From positions 1 to 64,000 of the forward strand of contig NZ_JAJGSX010000026.1 of NCBI RefSeq assembly GCF_021245725.1: DNA of 64,000 nucleotides, read 5' to 3'. The notes under the pieces are model-generated. The model saw only the letters and a list, made by a program, of their open reading frames with translations, was not told the DNA's origin and did no database searches. Source of the stretch: Pseudonocardia sp. TRM90224. GTDB lineage: Bacteria > Actinomycetota > Actinomycetes > Mycobacteriales > Pseudonocardiaceae. Position 1 is the first letter of the stretch, and each line of letters opens with the position of its first letter. A program made the position numbers and the translations under genes. Below are positions 7,823-16,871 of this stretch, one piece after another.

Positions 7823-8847
7823 CGGGCCTCCTCTCCCCCGTCGGCGTGCCAGCAGGCCCACCAGTGCCCCGGCTCGTGCTCGGTGAACGGCGGTGCCTCG
7901 CCGCACGCGTCGTCGGCCGCCGTGCAGCGCGGCCGGAACGGGCAGCCGGCCGGCAGCCGCGCGAGGTCGGGCGGCTGGCCGGGCACCACGGGCAGCAGGG
8001 AGTGCGGTTCGCGCTCCAGCTGCGGCACCGCCCCCAGCAGCGCCCTCGTGTAGGGCATCCGCACGTCGGCGAACAGCACTTGCGCCGGCGCGTACTCGAC
8101 GGCGCGACCCGCGTACATGACGAGCACGTCCTGCGCGTAGCTGGCCGCGAGCCCCAGGTCGTGGCTGATCAGCACGACGGCCATCCCGAACCGTTCCTGC
8201 AGGTCGACGAGCAGCTCCATGATCTGGGCCTGCGTGGTGACGTCGAGCGCCGTGGTGGCCTCGTCGGCCACGAGCAACCGCGGACGGGCAGCCAGCGCGA
8301 TCGCGATCATGACGCGCTGGCGCATCCCGCCGGAGAGCTGGTGCGGGTACTCGACGGCGCGCCGCTCGGGTGCGGGCAGCCGCACCAGCCCGAGCAGCTC
8401 GACGGCCTTGTCGAGCGCGGCTCGACGATTCAGCGAGGAGTGCGCCCGTACGGCCTCGGCCACCTGCGCGCCGATCCGCATCGTCGGGTTCAGGGAGCGC
8501 GTCGGGTCCTGGAAGACCATGGCGATGTCGGCGCCGCGGCGGGCGCGCAGCTCACGCTCGGGCATGCCGATCAGCTCGGTGCCGGCGAACCGGGCCGATC
8601 CCGACACCTGCGCCGTCTCGGGCAGCAGACCCATCAGCGCCCGCGACCCGACGCTCTTGCCCGAGCCGGACTCACCGATCACCGCCAGCATCCGGCCCGC
8701 GTGCACCCGGTAGGACAGGCCGTTGACGGCGTGCACCACGGTCCCGCGGGTGCGGAACCGCACCCGCAGGTCCGTCACCTCCAGCAGTGGCTCGGCCACC
8801 TCGCCGGCCGCCACCGGCGTCGCGAACTCCCCCACCAGCCCGGTCAC
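7819..8847 (-). CDS. oligopeptide-type ABC transporter ATPase (DppD/OppD-like)
   Basis: The 342-residue protein starts at GTG 8847 and overlaps the upstream permease stop (GTGA). Walker A GESGSGKS lies near residue 56, signature LSGGMRQR near 165, and Walker B LLVADEATTALDV near 190, again with Ala instead of Pro after DE. The Cys-rich C-terminal Opp/Dpp extension (GCPFRPRCTAADDAC) is present. It pairs with the following ATPase to drive the importer coded from 12269 downwards. A longer in-frame extension upstream would run through the permease gene and is not real. Confidence 0.93.
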   Translation of the reverse strand: MTGLVGEFATPVAAGEVAEPLLEVTDLRVRFRTRGTVVHAVNGLSYRVHAGRMLAVIGESGSGKSVGSRALMGLLPETAQVSGSARFAGTELIGMPERELRARRGADIAMVFQDPTRSLNPTMRIGAQVAEAVRAHSSLNRRAALDKAVELLGLVRLPAPERRAVEYPHQLSGGMRQRVMIAIALAARPRLLVADEATTALDVTTQAQIMELLVDLQERFGMAVVLISHDLGLAASYAQDVLVMYAGRAVEYAPAQVLFADVRMPYTRALLGAVPQLEREPHSLLPVVPGQPPDLARLPAGCPFRPRCTAADDACGEAPPFTEHEPGHWWACWHADGGEEAR

Positions 8848-9689
8848 CGACCGCTCCACCGCGCGCGCAGCGCCTCCCCGAGCAGGTTGAACGCCAGCAC
8901 CGTCACGAACAGCGTGAGGCACGGCCACACCACCAGCGACGGGGTCGCCGACAGGCTCTGCTGGCCCTGGGAGATCATGTTGCCCCAGCTCGGCGCAGGG
9001 GGCGGGATGCCCAGCCCGAGGAAGCTCAGCGCCCCCTCGATGACGATCACGATGCCCATGCCGAGCATCCCGAAGGTGATCAGCTGCGGGGCGATGTTGG
9101 GCGCCACGTGCCGCAGCAGGATGCGCGGCGTCGGGGTGCCGCACAGTTGCCCTGCCACCATGAACGGCAGCTCCCGCAGCCGCAGCGTCGCCGCGCGGGC
9201 GATCCGCGCGAACGCCGGCACGCTGAAGAACGCCAGCGCGAGGATCGTGTTGGTGCGGCTCGGGCCCAGGCTCTGCGCCACCGCGAGGGTCAGCACCAGC
9301 GACGGGAACGCGATCAGCACGTCGAGCAACCGCATGATGACCGTGTCGGTGAGCCCGCCGACGTGGCCGGAGACCGCACCGAGCGTGCCCCCGACGACCA
9401 GTCCGAGCAGGTTCACCGCAACCGCAACCAGCAGCGACGAGCGCCCGCCGTGCAGCAGCCGCGACAGGGTGTCGTTGCCGTTGGGGTCGGTGCCGAGCAG
9501 GTGGCCGGGCGAGAGCGCCGGCATGTAGGACTCCAGGACGTCGCCGCCGGTGGGCTCGGGGAGCGCGAACAGCGCCGGGCCGACCAGGCAGGCCAGCACG
9601 ACCACGGCGATCACAGTGGCCGGCACCAGCACGTCGAGGTACCGCAGCCGGTAGCGCAGCACCGTCGGCGCGACCTCAGCGACTGCCAT
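8844..9689 (-). CDS. ABC transporter permease (DppC-like)
   Basis: The 281-residue integral membrane protein has an N-terminal helix (VLVPATVIAVVVLACLVGPA), the DppC-type segment HLLGTDPNGNDTLSRLLHGG, further helices, and the EAA coupling motif region (LPFMVAGQLCGTPTPRILLR) that contacts the ATPases. The sequence EGALSFLGLGIPPPAPSWG is diagnostic of the DppC/OppC subfamily. The start overlaps the end of the DppB-like gene by 14 bases. The transported solute cannot be read from the permease. Confidence 0.93.
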   Translation of the reverse strand: MAVAEVAPTVLRYRLRYLDVLVPATVIAVVVLACLVGPALFALPEPTGGDVLESYMPALSPGHLLGTDPNGNDTLSRLLHGGRSSLLVAVAVNLLGLVVGGTLGAVSGHVGGLTDTVIMRLLDVLIAFPSLVLTLAVAQSLGPSRTNTILALAFFSVPAFARIARAATLRLRELPFMVAGQLCGTPTPRILLRHVAPNIAPQLITFGMLGMGIVIVIEGALSFLGLGIPPPAPSWGNMISQGQQSLSATPSLVVWPCLTLFVTVLAFNLLGEALRARWSGR

Positions 9690-10674
9690 AGCGGATCCTC
9701 GGGTCGAGCACGGCGTAGAGCAGGTCGGCGAGCAGGTTCGCCACCACTGCGACGACGGCGAAGAGCACCACGCACGCCTGGACGACGACGAAGTCGCGGG
9801 TGTTGATCGCCTGCAACATCAGCTGGCCGATGCCGGGCAGGGCGAAGATCTGCTCGATGATCACGGTGGCGCCGATGAGCGTGCCGAGGTTCAGCCCGAC
9901 CACGGTGATCAGCCCGAAAGCGGAGTTGCGGAACGCGTGCCGCAGCAGCACCTGCCAGGGCCCGATGCCCTTCGCCCTGGCCGTCACGATGTAGTCCTCG
10001 CCCTGCAACTGGTCGACGAGGTCGCCGCGCAGGAACCGGGTGTAGAAGCAGAACAGCGGGAACGCGATCGCCGCGGCGGGCAGCGCCATCCCCTGCAGGT
10101 TGCCCCCGACACTCTCCGTCAGCGGCACGAACCCGATGGCCGGGAACAGGGCCAGCTCGACGGCGAACACCAGCACCAGCAGCAGCGCCAGCACGTAGTT
10201 GGCCACCGACAGGCCCGTGATGCTCACCAGCATGCTGACCCGGTCGAACAGCCGCCCCGGCCGGTGCGCCGCCAGCAGCGCGACGGGCAGCGCGAGCCCG
10301 AGCGAGATCACGAACGCCAGCATCACCAGCTCGCCGCTGACGGCGAGGCGCTCCCCCAGCAGGCCCGCCACCGGCTGCCCGCTCACCAGCGACGTGCCCA
10401 GGTCCCCGGTGACCGCGCCGCCGAGCCACGCCAGGTACCGCACCGGCGCCGGCCGGTCGAGGCCGAGCCGAGCCTCCAGCGCCTGGATCTGCGCCGGCGT
10501 GGCTTCCGGGCCGAGCAGTTGCTGCGCCGCGCTGCCGGGGATCAGGTTCAGCACCCAGAACGTCACGATGCTGACCCCGATCACGATCGGCACGGCCATG
10601 AGCAGCCGCTTGCCGACGAGCCGGGCCCCGGGTGACGTCAGCAAAGTCGGCGCGGCGCGGGTCACGGTGGTCAC
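9676..10674 (-). CDS. ABC transporter permease (DppB-like)
   Basis: The 332-residue permease starts at GTG 10674, overlapping the TGA of the binding-protein gene (GTGA). It opens with a DppB-type helix (LLMAVPIVIGVSIVTFWVLN), then PGSAAQQLLGPEATPAQI and the periplasmic region YLAWLGGAVTGDLGTS that is typical of OppB/DppB. A coupling motif (YIVTARAKGIGPWQVLLR) and the conserved ending LLADLLYAVLDPRIRYG follow. It forms the translocation pore with the DppC-like protein. A much longer open reading frame extends upstream through the binding-protein gene in another register but encodes only Arg-rich antisense-like sequence. Confidence 0.93.
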   Translation of the reverse strand: MTTVTRAAPTLLTSPGARLVGKRLLMAVPIVIGVSIVTFWVLNLIPGSAAQQLLGPEATPAQIQALEARLGLDRPAPVRYLAWLGGAVTGDLGTSLVSGQPVAGLLGERLAVSGELVMLAFVISLGLALPVALLAAHRPGRLFDRVSMLVSITGLSVANYVLALLLVLVFAVELALFPAIGFVPLTESVGGNLQGMALPAAAIAFPLFCFYTRFLRGDLVDQLQGEDYIVTARAKGIGPWQVLLRHAFRNSAFGLITVVGLNLGTLIGATVIIEQIFALPGIGQLMLQAINTRDFVVVQACVVLFAVVAVVANLLADLLYAVLDPRIRYGSR

Positions 10675-12269
10675 TGCGTCCTCCACACCTCGTCCCACAG
10701 GATGCCGGCGTTGACGACGATCGGCGGGATCTTCGTGGTCAGCCCGGGTCCGTGCACACCGCGGACGGCGAGGTTGGCCGGGGCGAACGCCAGCCCGAAC
10801 GGGGCGTAGGACTTCTCGCTGATGTAGGCGCCCGCCTGCCTGTAGAGCGCGGCGCGTTCCTCGGCGTCGAGGGTGGCGGCCGCCTGGTCGAGCAGGCCGT
10901 CGAGCTGCGGGTCGGCCACCCCGCTGAACGGGGAGGTGGACGCGAACCGGAACGCGACGCCGACCCCGGACGCCGGATCCCACGCCCCCGCGGTCTGCAG
11001 CATCGCCTGCCATTGGCCGGAGTTGAACGACTGCACGAGGTTGGACAGCTCGTAGATGTCGGTCTTGACCGTGATGCCGGCCTCCTGCCACTGCGTCTGC
11101 AGCGCGGTCATCACCTGCTGGGCGACGTAGGTGCGGAGCGTGCCGAGGTTGACGGTGAGCCCGCCCAGCTCGCTCACGAGCTGCTTGGCCTTCGCCGGGT
11201 CGTAGGTGCGGTAGCCCGGCACCGTCTGCTCGTGGAACAGACCACCGGGCCCGGTGAACGACTGGCTGACCGGGTAGAGACCCTTGAACAGGCCTTTCGC
11301 GATCGCGTCGAAGTCGGTGGCGTAGTAGATCGCCTGGCGCGCCCGCTCGTCGGCGAACGGGCCGGCCTTCGTGTTCAGCTGGATGACGTAGGGCGAGGTC
11401 GCCGGTTGCACGGTCACGGTCAACCGGTCGTTGGTCTGCGCCTGCTGCAGCAGCGGGGTGGTGTTGAGCCCCTCGTAGGTCTGCGCCTGCCCGGCGAGCA
11501 GGGCCTGGTAGGCGGGCTGGTCGCCCCCGATGGACGTGAACGTGAGCTTGTCGAGGTAGGGCAGCCCAGGCTTGAAGTAGCGCGGGTTGCGCTCCAGCAC
11601 CAGCGAGGAGGACAGCTGGTTGGACACCACCACGAACGGGCCTGCGCCCACCGGCTTGACCTTGAACGCGTCCGGTCCCGCCGCGTTCAGCGCCGTCGGC
11701 GAGACGATCCAGTTGGCGTTCGTCACCGGGAAGGAGTTGAGCACGCTCGCGTACGGGCGGGTGAATCGCAGCACGACGGTGCGGGCGCCCTCGGTCGTGA
11801 TGCCGTTCTGCGCGAGCGGCCAGCGTGGCGCGCACGTGCAGGTCGAGCCGACGTCGCGGGTGAAGTTGAAGGCCACGGCAGCCGCGTCGAACGGGGTGCC
11901 GTCGCTGAACGTGATGCCGTCGCGGATCGTGATGCGCAGGGTCTTGCCGTCGTCGGCGAACTCGGCGCTCTCGGCCTGGTTCGGCACCACCTTCGCGTTG
12001 CCGCCGTCGTCGTCGGCGCGCAACACGAACAGGCCACCGAAGATCGCGCCGAGCTGGGCTACGTTCGCGCCGCCGGTGGTGCTGGTGGCCGGGTCCAGGC
12101 CGGTCGGCCAGCCACCTGCGAACCCCTGGTCCTCCAGTGCGGTCACCTCGCCGCCGCGTTGCGGCGGGCCGGCCGGGGCGCTCGCCGCGGGGCCGGCGCC
12201 ACCGCCGCAGCCCGCGAGCACCAGGAGCCCTGCCAGTACGAGGGACACGTGCTGCAACCGTCGTCTCAC
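10671..12269 (-). CDS. family 5 extracellular solute-binding lipoprotein
   Basis: The 532-residue protein starts at GTG 12269, with GGGAG upstream. Its signal peptide is VRRRLQHVSLVLAGLLVLAG followed by Cys21 (lipobox LAGC), so it is a lipoprotein anchored outside the membrane. The mature part matches the SBP_bac_5 (DppA/OppA) family: WPTGLDPATS, ITIRDGITFSDGTPFDAAAV, TRDVGSTCTCAPRWPL, ARQAIYYATDFDAIAKG. It delivers the solute to the permeases coded next. It is only distantly like the two closely related binding proteins at 29556 and 40969, so this importer probably has a different ligand. First gene of a six-gene operon ending with the response regulator. Confidence 0.93.
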   Translation of the reverse strand: MRRRLQHVSLVLAGLLVLAGCGGGAGPAASAPAGPPQRGGEVTALEDQGFAGGWPTGLDPATSTTGGANVAQLGAIFGGLFVLRADDDGGNAKVVPNQAESAEFADDGKTLRITIRDGITFSDGTPFDAAAVAFNFTRDVGSTCTCAPRWPLAQNGITTEGARTVVLRFTRPYASVLNSFPVTNANWIVSPTALNAAGPDAFKVKPVGAGPFVVVSNQLSSSLVLERNPRYFKPGLPYLDKLTFTSIGGDQPAYQALLAGQAQTYEGLNTTPLLQQAQTNDRLTVTVQPATSPYVIQLNTKAGPFADERARQAIYYATDFDAIAKGLFKGLYPVSQSFTGPGGLFHEQTVPGYRTYDPAKAKQLVSELGGLTVNLGTLRTYVAQQVMTALQTQWQEAGITVKTDIYELSNLVQSFNSGQWQAMLQTAGAWDPASGVGVAFRFASTSPFSGVADPQLDGLLDQAAATLDAEERAALYRQAGAYISEKSYAPFGLAFAPANLAVRGVHGPGLTTKIPPIVVNAGILWDEVWRTQ

Positions 12270-12373
12270 GTGGCACTCCCAGTTCGTGGGCGAGCACCCA
12301 GGTTCGAGGAGCGCGAGGCCGCCGGGCAGCGCGCTTTTCGTCCGGCGGAAGAGAACTTCGCCGGCTTGTGATA

Positions 12374-12389
12374 CGCCGTCGCGACGGCG
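12374..12389. promoter_or_regulatory. perfect 16-bp palindrome between binding protein and kinase genes
   Basis: CGCCGTCGCGACGGCG is a perfect palindrome located in the 170-bp divergent promoter region between the ABC operon (start 12269) and the histidine kinase (start 12440). It is a plausible site for the NarL-type response regulator coded at the far end of the operon. GC-rich palindromes arise by chance more often in such DNA, so confidence is moderate. Confidence 0.45.
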
Positions 12390-12439
12390 AGACTTGCCGG
12401 ACACGCGGTGACGCACCGCGACGATCGACGGCGGGCGCG

Positions 12440-13663
12440 GTGACGGATCTCGACTCTCGACAGCGTCATGACCAGGCACGTTTCGGCCAGCGCCGGCTCG
12501 CTGCGATCGCCAGGGCAGCGTCCAGCGTGGCCGACACCGGTTCGCTCAACGTCACCCTCGACGTCGTCGCCCGGGAGGCGGTGCAGGCCGAGCACATCGC
12601 CGCCGTGCAGATCCTTCTCGTCGAGGGCGGCACGATGCGCGTGGTCGGCAAGGCCGGTTTCACCGATGCGGAGGACTTCCCCGAACGGCTGGAGCAGTGC
12701 CGGTTGAGAGGGGCCCGCCTGATGTTCGTGGAGGCCTTCCGCACCGCGAGCCGCATCGTGGTGCCGCACCGCAAGGCGGCGGTGATGGCCGACCCGGCAT
12801 GGGCGCCGCTGCACCAGATCATGGGCGCCCCGGAGTGGGACAGCTTCGTCGCCGTGCCGCTGGTGGTGCGCAAGCGCCCGCTGGGGGTGCTCAATGCCTT
12901 CTACGCTCCCGGTGAGATCCCCAACGCCGCGGCTCTGGAGTTCCTCGACGCGATGGCCGACCTGTCCGCGATGGCCGTCGACTCGGCCGATCTGCTGGCC
13001 CGGTCGCGGCGCGACGCCGTCGCGGCCGAGCGGGCACGTCTGGCTCGCGAGCTGCACGACTCCGCCGTGCAGCACGTGTTCTCCATGCGCATGCAGGCCG
13101 CTGCGCTGCGGGACCAGATCGGGACGGCGGTGGAGAGCAGCCCGGAGCGGGTGCGTGCGGTGGCCGACGAGCTGGCCGGGCTCGCCCAGCACGCGCTGGC
13201 CGACCTGCGCGGCCTGGTGCTGCAGCTGCATCCCGTCGAACTGGTGGGGCACGGGTTGGTCGCCGCGGTGCGCGGGCATGCGGAGTCGGTGGCGGCGACG
13301 TCCGGCCTCGCTGTCGACGTCGCCGCGGAGGAGGCGCCGCCGTTGCCGACCGAGATGCAGGAGGACCTGTTCCGCATCGTGCAGGAGGCGCTGCACAACG
13401 TCGTCAAGCACGCGGAAGCGAGCCGAGTGACGGTGCAGGTTCGCACGGAGCACGGCCTCGGCCGTGCGCACGTCCTCGTCGACGTGTGCGACGACGGGGT
13501 GGGACTGGGTGACGGGGTCCCCCGTTCCGGCGCGTTGGGTCTGGTGTCGATGCGCGAGCGGGCCGAGCGGTGGGGCGGCACCGCGACGGTGGCCGACCAC
13601 GGCGACGGGTGCCGGGTCCGGGTGAGCGTCCCGGTCCCGGTTCTCCTCGACGGGGTCCCCTGA
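12440..13663 (+). CDS. soluble GAF-domain sensor histidine kinase (NarL/DegS type)
   Basis: The 407-residue protein starts at GTG 12440. It has a GAF-like sensory domain (about residues 15-185, including AVQILLVEGGTMRVVGKAGF and SFVAVPLVVRKRPLGVLNAF), then a HisKA_3 dimerisation domain with phospho-acceptor His206 in LARELHDSAVQ, then a HATPase domain with N-box Asn320 (IVQEALHNVVKHAEAS) and G1 box DDGVGLGDG. No membrane helix is present, so it senses a cytosolic signal. Kinases of this class phosphorylate NarL-type regulators, and the only one in the window is at 6070. It is divergent from the ABC operon and convergent with the catabolic operon ending at 13689. Confidence 0.92.
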   Translation: MTDLDSRQRHDQARFGQRRLAAIARAASSVADTGSLNVTLDVVAREAVQAEHIAAVQILLVEGGTMRVVGKAGFTDAEDFPERLEQCRLRGARLMFVEAFRTASRIVVPHRKAAVMADPAWAPLHQIMGAPEWDSFVAVPLVVRKRPLGVLNAFYAPGEIPNAAALEFLDAMADLSAMAVDSADLLARSRRDAVAAERARLARELHDSAVQHVFSMRMQAAALRDQIGTAVESSPERVRAVADELAGLAQHALADLRGLVLQLHPVELVGHGLVAAVRGHAESVAATSGLAVDVAAEEAPPLPTEMQEDLFRIVQEALHNVVKHAEASRVTVQVRTEHGLGRAHVLVDVCDDGVGLGDGVPRSGALGLVSMRERAERWGGTATVADHGDGCRVRVSVPVPVLLDGVP

Positions 13664-13688
13664 CGGTCGGGCGGGCGTCAGCTGTCGA

Positions 13689-14702
13689 TCAACGAGCGGT
13701 ACCGGGCGGTGGCCGGCCGAGCCAGCGGAAGGCGTTGTGCCAGGTGACGTCCTCCAGCGACGCCGCGTCGAGGCCCATGCTGCGCAGGGTGGCGCCGGCC
13801 GGTTCCTCCCGTGGCATGGCCGGGAAGTCGGAGCCGACGAGCAGGCGGTCGTGGCCGAGCAGGTCGACGAGGTAGCGCAGCGCGCGGCGGTCGAAGACCA
13901 TCGAGTCGTACCAGAACCGGCGCGCCTGATCGATCGGCGAGAGCCCGTCGGAGTGGGCGATCGCGCGGTCGGGGCGGGCCGGTTCCTCGTTCCAGGTGCC
14001 GCCCCAGAAGTACTGGGCCCTGGGCAGCATCAACGGGTAGCCGCCGGCGGCGTGGCTGAACGAGACCCGCAGGTCCGGGCAGGCAGCCGCGGTGCCGCCG
14101 GCGACGAACGACGCGGCGGCGAACGCGCCCTCCACCCCGACGACGTAGGTGCCCATGGTCGAGGCCGGGAGGCGATCGGTGGGGCTGGGCATCGCGTGCA
14201 CGAACACCGCCAGGTCCAGCCGTTGCGCCTCGGTGAAGAACGGCAGGAACCGCTCCTCCCCGATCGACGCGCCCGCGATCGACGACGCGATCTCCACCCC
14301 GGCCAGGCCCTGGTCGCGGATCGACTTCAGCTCGGCCGCCGCCGCGTCGGGGTCCTGCAGAGGCACGATCCCCAGCCCGATCAGCCGGTCCGGGGCCGTG
14401 GCGCACAGCTCTGCGGTGAAGGCGTTGACGTGCCGGGCCAGCGTGAGCCCGTCGGCGGTGGCGAGGTCGTAGCGCAGCAGCGGCGGCATCGGGCTGACGA
14501 CCTCGACGTCGACGCCGGACGCGTCCTGCTCCGCCAGGCGCTGCTCGGCGGCGAAGAACGCGTCGCGGGCCCGGAAGCGCATGGCGCCGAACACGAGCAG
14601 GCGTGCGGTGTCGCCGTCGATGGCTTCCATCCGCGGCAGGCAGTCCGGCGCGTCGGCCGGCCACTCGCGGGGCAGGACGTGGGCGTGGGCGTCGACGAGC
14701 AC
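13689..14702 (-). CDS. amidohydrolase (ACMSD/decarboxylase-like, PF04909 type)
   Basis: The 337-residue protein starts at GTG 14702. A metal-binding HxH is at the start (VDAHAHVLP, His6 and His8); SFSHAAGGYP supplies a further His and VGSDFPAMPREEP the catalytic Asp. This arrangement is that of the amidohydrolase-related family that includes aminocarboxymuconate-semialdehyde decarboxylase and aromatic acid decarboxylases. A zinc-dependent decarboxylase or hydrolase acting on an unsaturated or aromatic acid is likely; the substrate is unknown. It is the last gene of the ten-gene operon starting with the MFS gene at 24678, three bases after the alcohol dehydrogenase gene. Confidence 0.85.
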   Translation of the reverse strand: MLVDAHAHVLPREWPADAPDCLPRMEAIDGDTARLLVFGAMRFRARDAFFAAEQRLAEQDASGVDVEVVSPMPPLLRYDLATADGLTLARHVNAFTAELCATAPDRLIGLGIVPLQDPDAAAAELKSIRDQGLAGVEIASSIAGASIGEERFLPFFTEAQRLDLAVFVHAMPSPTDRLPASTMGTYVVGVEGAFAAASFVAGGTAAACPDLRVSFSHAAGGYPLMLPRAQYFWGGTWNEEPARPDRAIAHSDGLSPIDQARRFWYDSMVFDRRALRYLVDLLGHDRLLVGSDFPAMPREEPAGATLRSMGLDAASLEDVTWHNAFRWLGRPPPGTAR

Positions 14703-14704
14703 GG

Positions 14705-15811
14705 CTACTGCCCGTTCGGGTGCACGGAGACGTGCACGCCCTGCTCGCCGGGCACCTCGCCGCCGAGGACCTCCATGGCCAGCGCGGTGTCGTCGAGCCC
14801 GAACGTGTGGGTGTGCAGCTTCTCGAGCGGGAACCGCCGGCTCTCGATGATCGCGATCGCCTCGGCGTAGCCGCGGGCGTCGACGCCGAACGCGCCGCGC
14901 ACGGTGAGCGCCCGGTTGATGATCACGTCGGTGCGCAGCGGCACCTCCGCGTTGCCCTTGAGCCCGGCGAGCACCACGGTGCCGCCGTGCCTCGCGGCCG
15001 CCAGGGCCTGCCCGACGGGGGCGTGCGCCATCGGGGTCAGCTCCAGGACGACATCGGCCAGCGCGCCGTCGGTGATCTCGCGGACCCGCTCCACGACGTC
15101 GACGGCGTTCTCGCCGTCCACGACCAGGGTGTGGTCGGCGCCGAACTCGCGGGCGAGCGCGAGCTTGTGCTCGTCGGCTTCCAGGCCGGTGACGATGATC
15201 GTGCCGGCGCCCGCGGCCCGCGCGGCGATCACCGACGCGAGCCCGCGCTGCCCGGCGCCGAGCACGAGCAGGGTGTCGCCGAACCCCACCCCGCCCAGGT
15301 GGACGGCCCAGCGCACACCGGCGCCGAGCGGGTTGAACATCACCGCCAGCTCCGCCGGCAGCGACTTGTCGATCTTGTGCAGGACGGCGCCGGGGGTGAG
15401 GTAGAGGTGCTCGGCGAGCCCGCCCCACAGCGCCGGGGCCACCGATACCGGGGTCACGCCGTGGCCGTAGCGCCGGTTGCGGCAGGCCTGGTAGCGGCCG
15501 GTGAGGCAGTCCAGGCACGAGCGGCAGGGCACGATCACCTCCAGTGCCACCCGGTCTCCGACCTGCACCCCCCACCGCTCTGCGGCCGCGTCGCCGATCT
15601 CCTCGACGATCCCCATCGGCTCGTGCCCGGGGATGGTCGGCGGACGGTCCGGGTTGAGATGCCCGCGGTACCACTCGACGTCGCTGCCGCAGATGCCGTT
15701 GGCCTCCACCCGCAGCAGCCCGTCGTCGGGGCCGATCACGGGCCGCGCGAACTCCTGGATCTCGATCTTCCGGGGGGCCACCTGGACGGCGGCGCGGACG
15801 GTGTCAGCCAT
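14705..15811 (-). CDS. zinc-dependent alcohol dehydrogenase (MDR family)
   Basis: The 368-residue protein starts at ATG 15811, overlapping the previous gene by eight bases. Catalytic zinc ligands are Cys41 (GICGSDVEWYRG) and His63-Glu64 (PGHEPMGIVEEIG). A structural zinc lobe is formed by Cys96, Cys99, Cys102 and Cys110, and the nucleotide-binding Rossmann motif is LLVLGAGQRGLASV. It resembles sorbitol/threonine-type dehydrogenases rather than the two NDMA-type enzymes coded upstream in the same operon. It presumably oxidises a secondary alcohol intermediate with NAD(P). Confidence 0.9.
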   Translation of the reverse strand: MADTVRAAVQVAPRKIEIQEFARPVIGPDDGLLRVEANGICGSDVEWYRGHLNPDRPPTIPGHEPMGIVEEIGDAAAERWGVQVGDRVALEVIVPCRSCLDCLTGRYQACRNRRYGHGVTPVSVAPALWGGLAEHLYLTPGAVLHKIDKSLPAELAVMFNPLGAGVRWAVHLGGVGFGDTLLVLGAGQRGLASVIAARAAGAGTIIVTGLEADEHKLALAREFGADHTLVVDGENAVDVVERVREITDGALADVVLELTPMAHAPVGQALAAARHGGTVVLAGLKGNAEVPLRTDVIINRALTVRGAFGVDARGYAEAIAIIESRRFPLEKLHTHTFGLDDTALAMEVLGGEVPGEQGVHVSVHPNGQ

Positions 15812-16871
15812 GCACGGCTCCTGCCGGGAGAGGGGCGGGCGCGACGGCGACCGCGGTGCCCGACCAGGCACCGAAGATCCGCACGACCATGGAGATGCCG
15901 GCGTTGCGCGCACCGGCGACGGCGATCAGCAGGTGATGGGGGTCGTCCGGGGCGAGGACCCGGTCGAAGCCGGCGGCGCGCTCGCCGCTCGCGTGCCGCG
16001 CCCCTCGGTCGCCGAGCCCGTCCTTGCCGACGCGGGCGAGCTCGGCGACGGTGCGGCCACTGTGCTCGGCGAGCCACGCGCGCACGCAGTCGCGGGTGAA
16101 ACCGGCGGCGGCGAGCATCTGGGCGTGCTCGGGGCAGAACACGATCCCGGCCGCGCCGTGGCGGAAGATCCACGCTCCGCTGCGGCCCAGGGTGTCGGCG
16201 AAGTCGGCGAGCAGCTGCTCCGCGCTACTGGTGTGCCGGTTGTCGACGAACTCGCTGGTGCGCAGCAGCGTCGCCGACACCGCCGACGTGCCCGGCGCGA
16301 TCCCGGCCTCGGCCGCGAGCGGCGGCCACGGGCTCTCCTCCTCGTTCTCCGCGATGCACATCTGCCAGCGCCCGGGCAGGCCTTGGGTGGCCTGCTCGAA
16401 CACGTGCGGGTGCACCCCGAACGCGTTGCGCACGATCAGCCCGAGCGCGCGGGCGACCGTGGCGTTGGCGCGGAACCCGGGCCCGAACACCCCGCCGGCC
16501 TTGTTGAAGCCCAGCTCGTCGCGCACCGGACCGTTGACGACGATCAGCGGCGCCGGCCCGCTCGTCGACTGCCAGCCGCCCCCGCCCGCCGCACGCTCGG
16601 CCATGAGCGCCTCCCACGCGGCGAGCACCACCGGGAAGTACTCGGGCTTGCAGCCGGCCAGCGCCGCGTTGATGGCGGCCAGCTCGATGGTGACGTGGCG
16701 GTCCAGCGCGGCCAGCCGCCCGATCACCTCGCCGGGATCGCGGGCGGTCGTGGCGAGGAAGCGGTCCAGGAGCGGCTGCGACACCGGTACCAGCGGCAAC
16801 CCGTCGGACCAGCCCTGGTCGTAGCAGTGCTCGATGGCGGCCTGGGCGTTGTCCGGGTCCAGCTCGCTCAT
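15804..16871 (-). CDS. conserved protein paired with UGSC-family protein, function unknown
   Basis: The 355-residue protein starts at ATG 16871, overlapping the stop of the UGSC gene (ATGA), so the two are translationally coupled. Features: CYDQGWSDGLPLVPVSQPLL at the N-terminus, AINAALAGCKPEYFPVVLAA, PLIVVNGPVRDELGFNKAGG, VFGPGFRANATVARALGLIV, and CIAENEEESPWPPLA. These are strongly conserved in a family that I know only as an uncharacterised partner of UGSC proteins in actinobacterial and environmental genomes. There is no signal peptide or membrane segment. Conserved cysteines (in AGCKPEYFP and CIAENEE) could be functional. Both proteins probably act together on a metabolite of the surrounding oxidation pathway; the reaction is not known to me. 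Confidence 0.75.
   Translation of the reverse strand: MSELDPDNAQAAIEHCYDQGWSDGLPLVPVSQPLLDRFLATTARDPGEVIGRLAALDRHVTIELAAINAALAGCKPEYFPVVLAAWEALMAERAAGGGGWQSTSGPAPLIVVNGPVRDELGFNKAGGVFGPGFRANATVARALGLIVRNAFGVHPHVFEQATQGLPGRWQMCIAENEEESPWPPLAAEAGIAPGTSAVSATLLRTSEFVDNRHTSSAEQLLADFADTLGRSGAWIFRHGAAGIVFCPEHAQMLAAAGFTRDCVRAWLAEHSGRTVAELARVGKDGLGDRGARHASGERAAGFDRVLAPDDPHHLLIAVAGARNAGISMVVRIFGAWSGTAVAVAPAPLPAGAVHG

Noticed and set aside
10675..12297. In-frame extension of the DppB-like permease gene to 12297
   Set aside because: The added 540 codons lie over the solute-binding-protein gene in another register and encode Arg-rich sequence; the GTG at 10674 gives a standard permease with GTGA overlap.
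13678..15674. Alternative long minus-strand frames over the amidohydrolase and alcohol dehydrogenase genes
   Set aside because: Only the frames with HxH and zinc-ligand motifs make sense; the others are Arg/Gly-rich shadows or upstream extensions.
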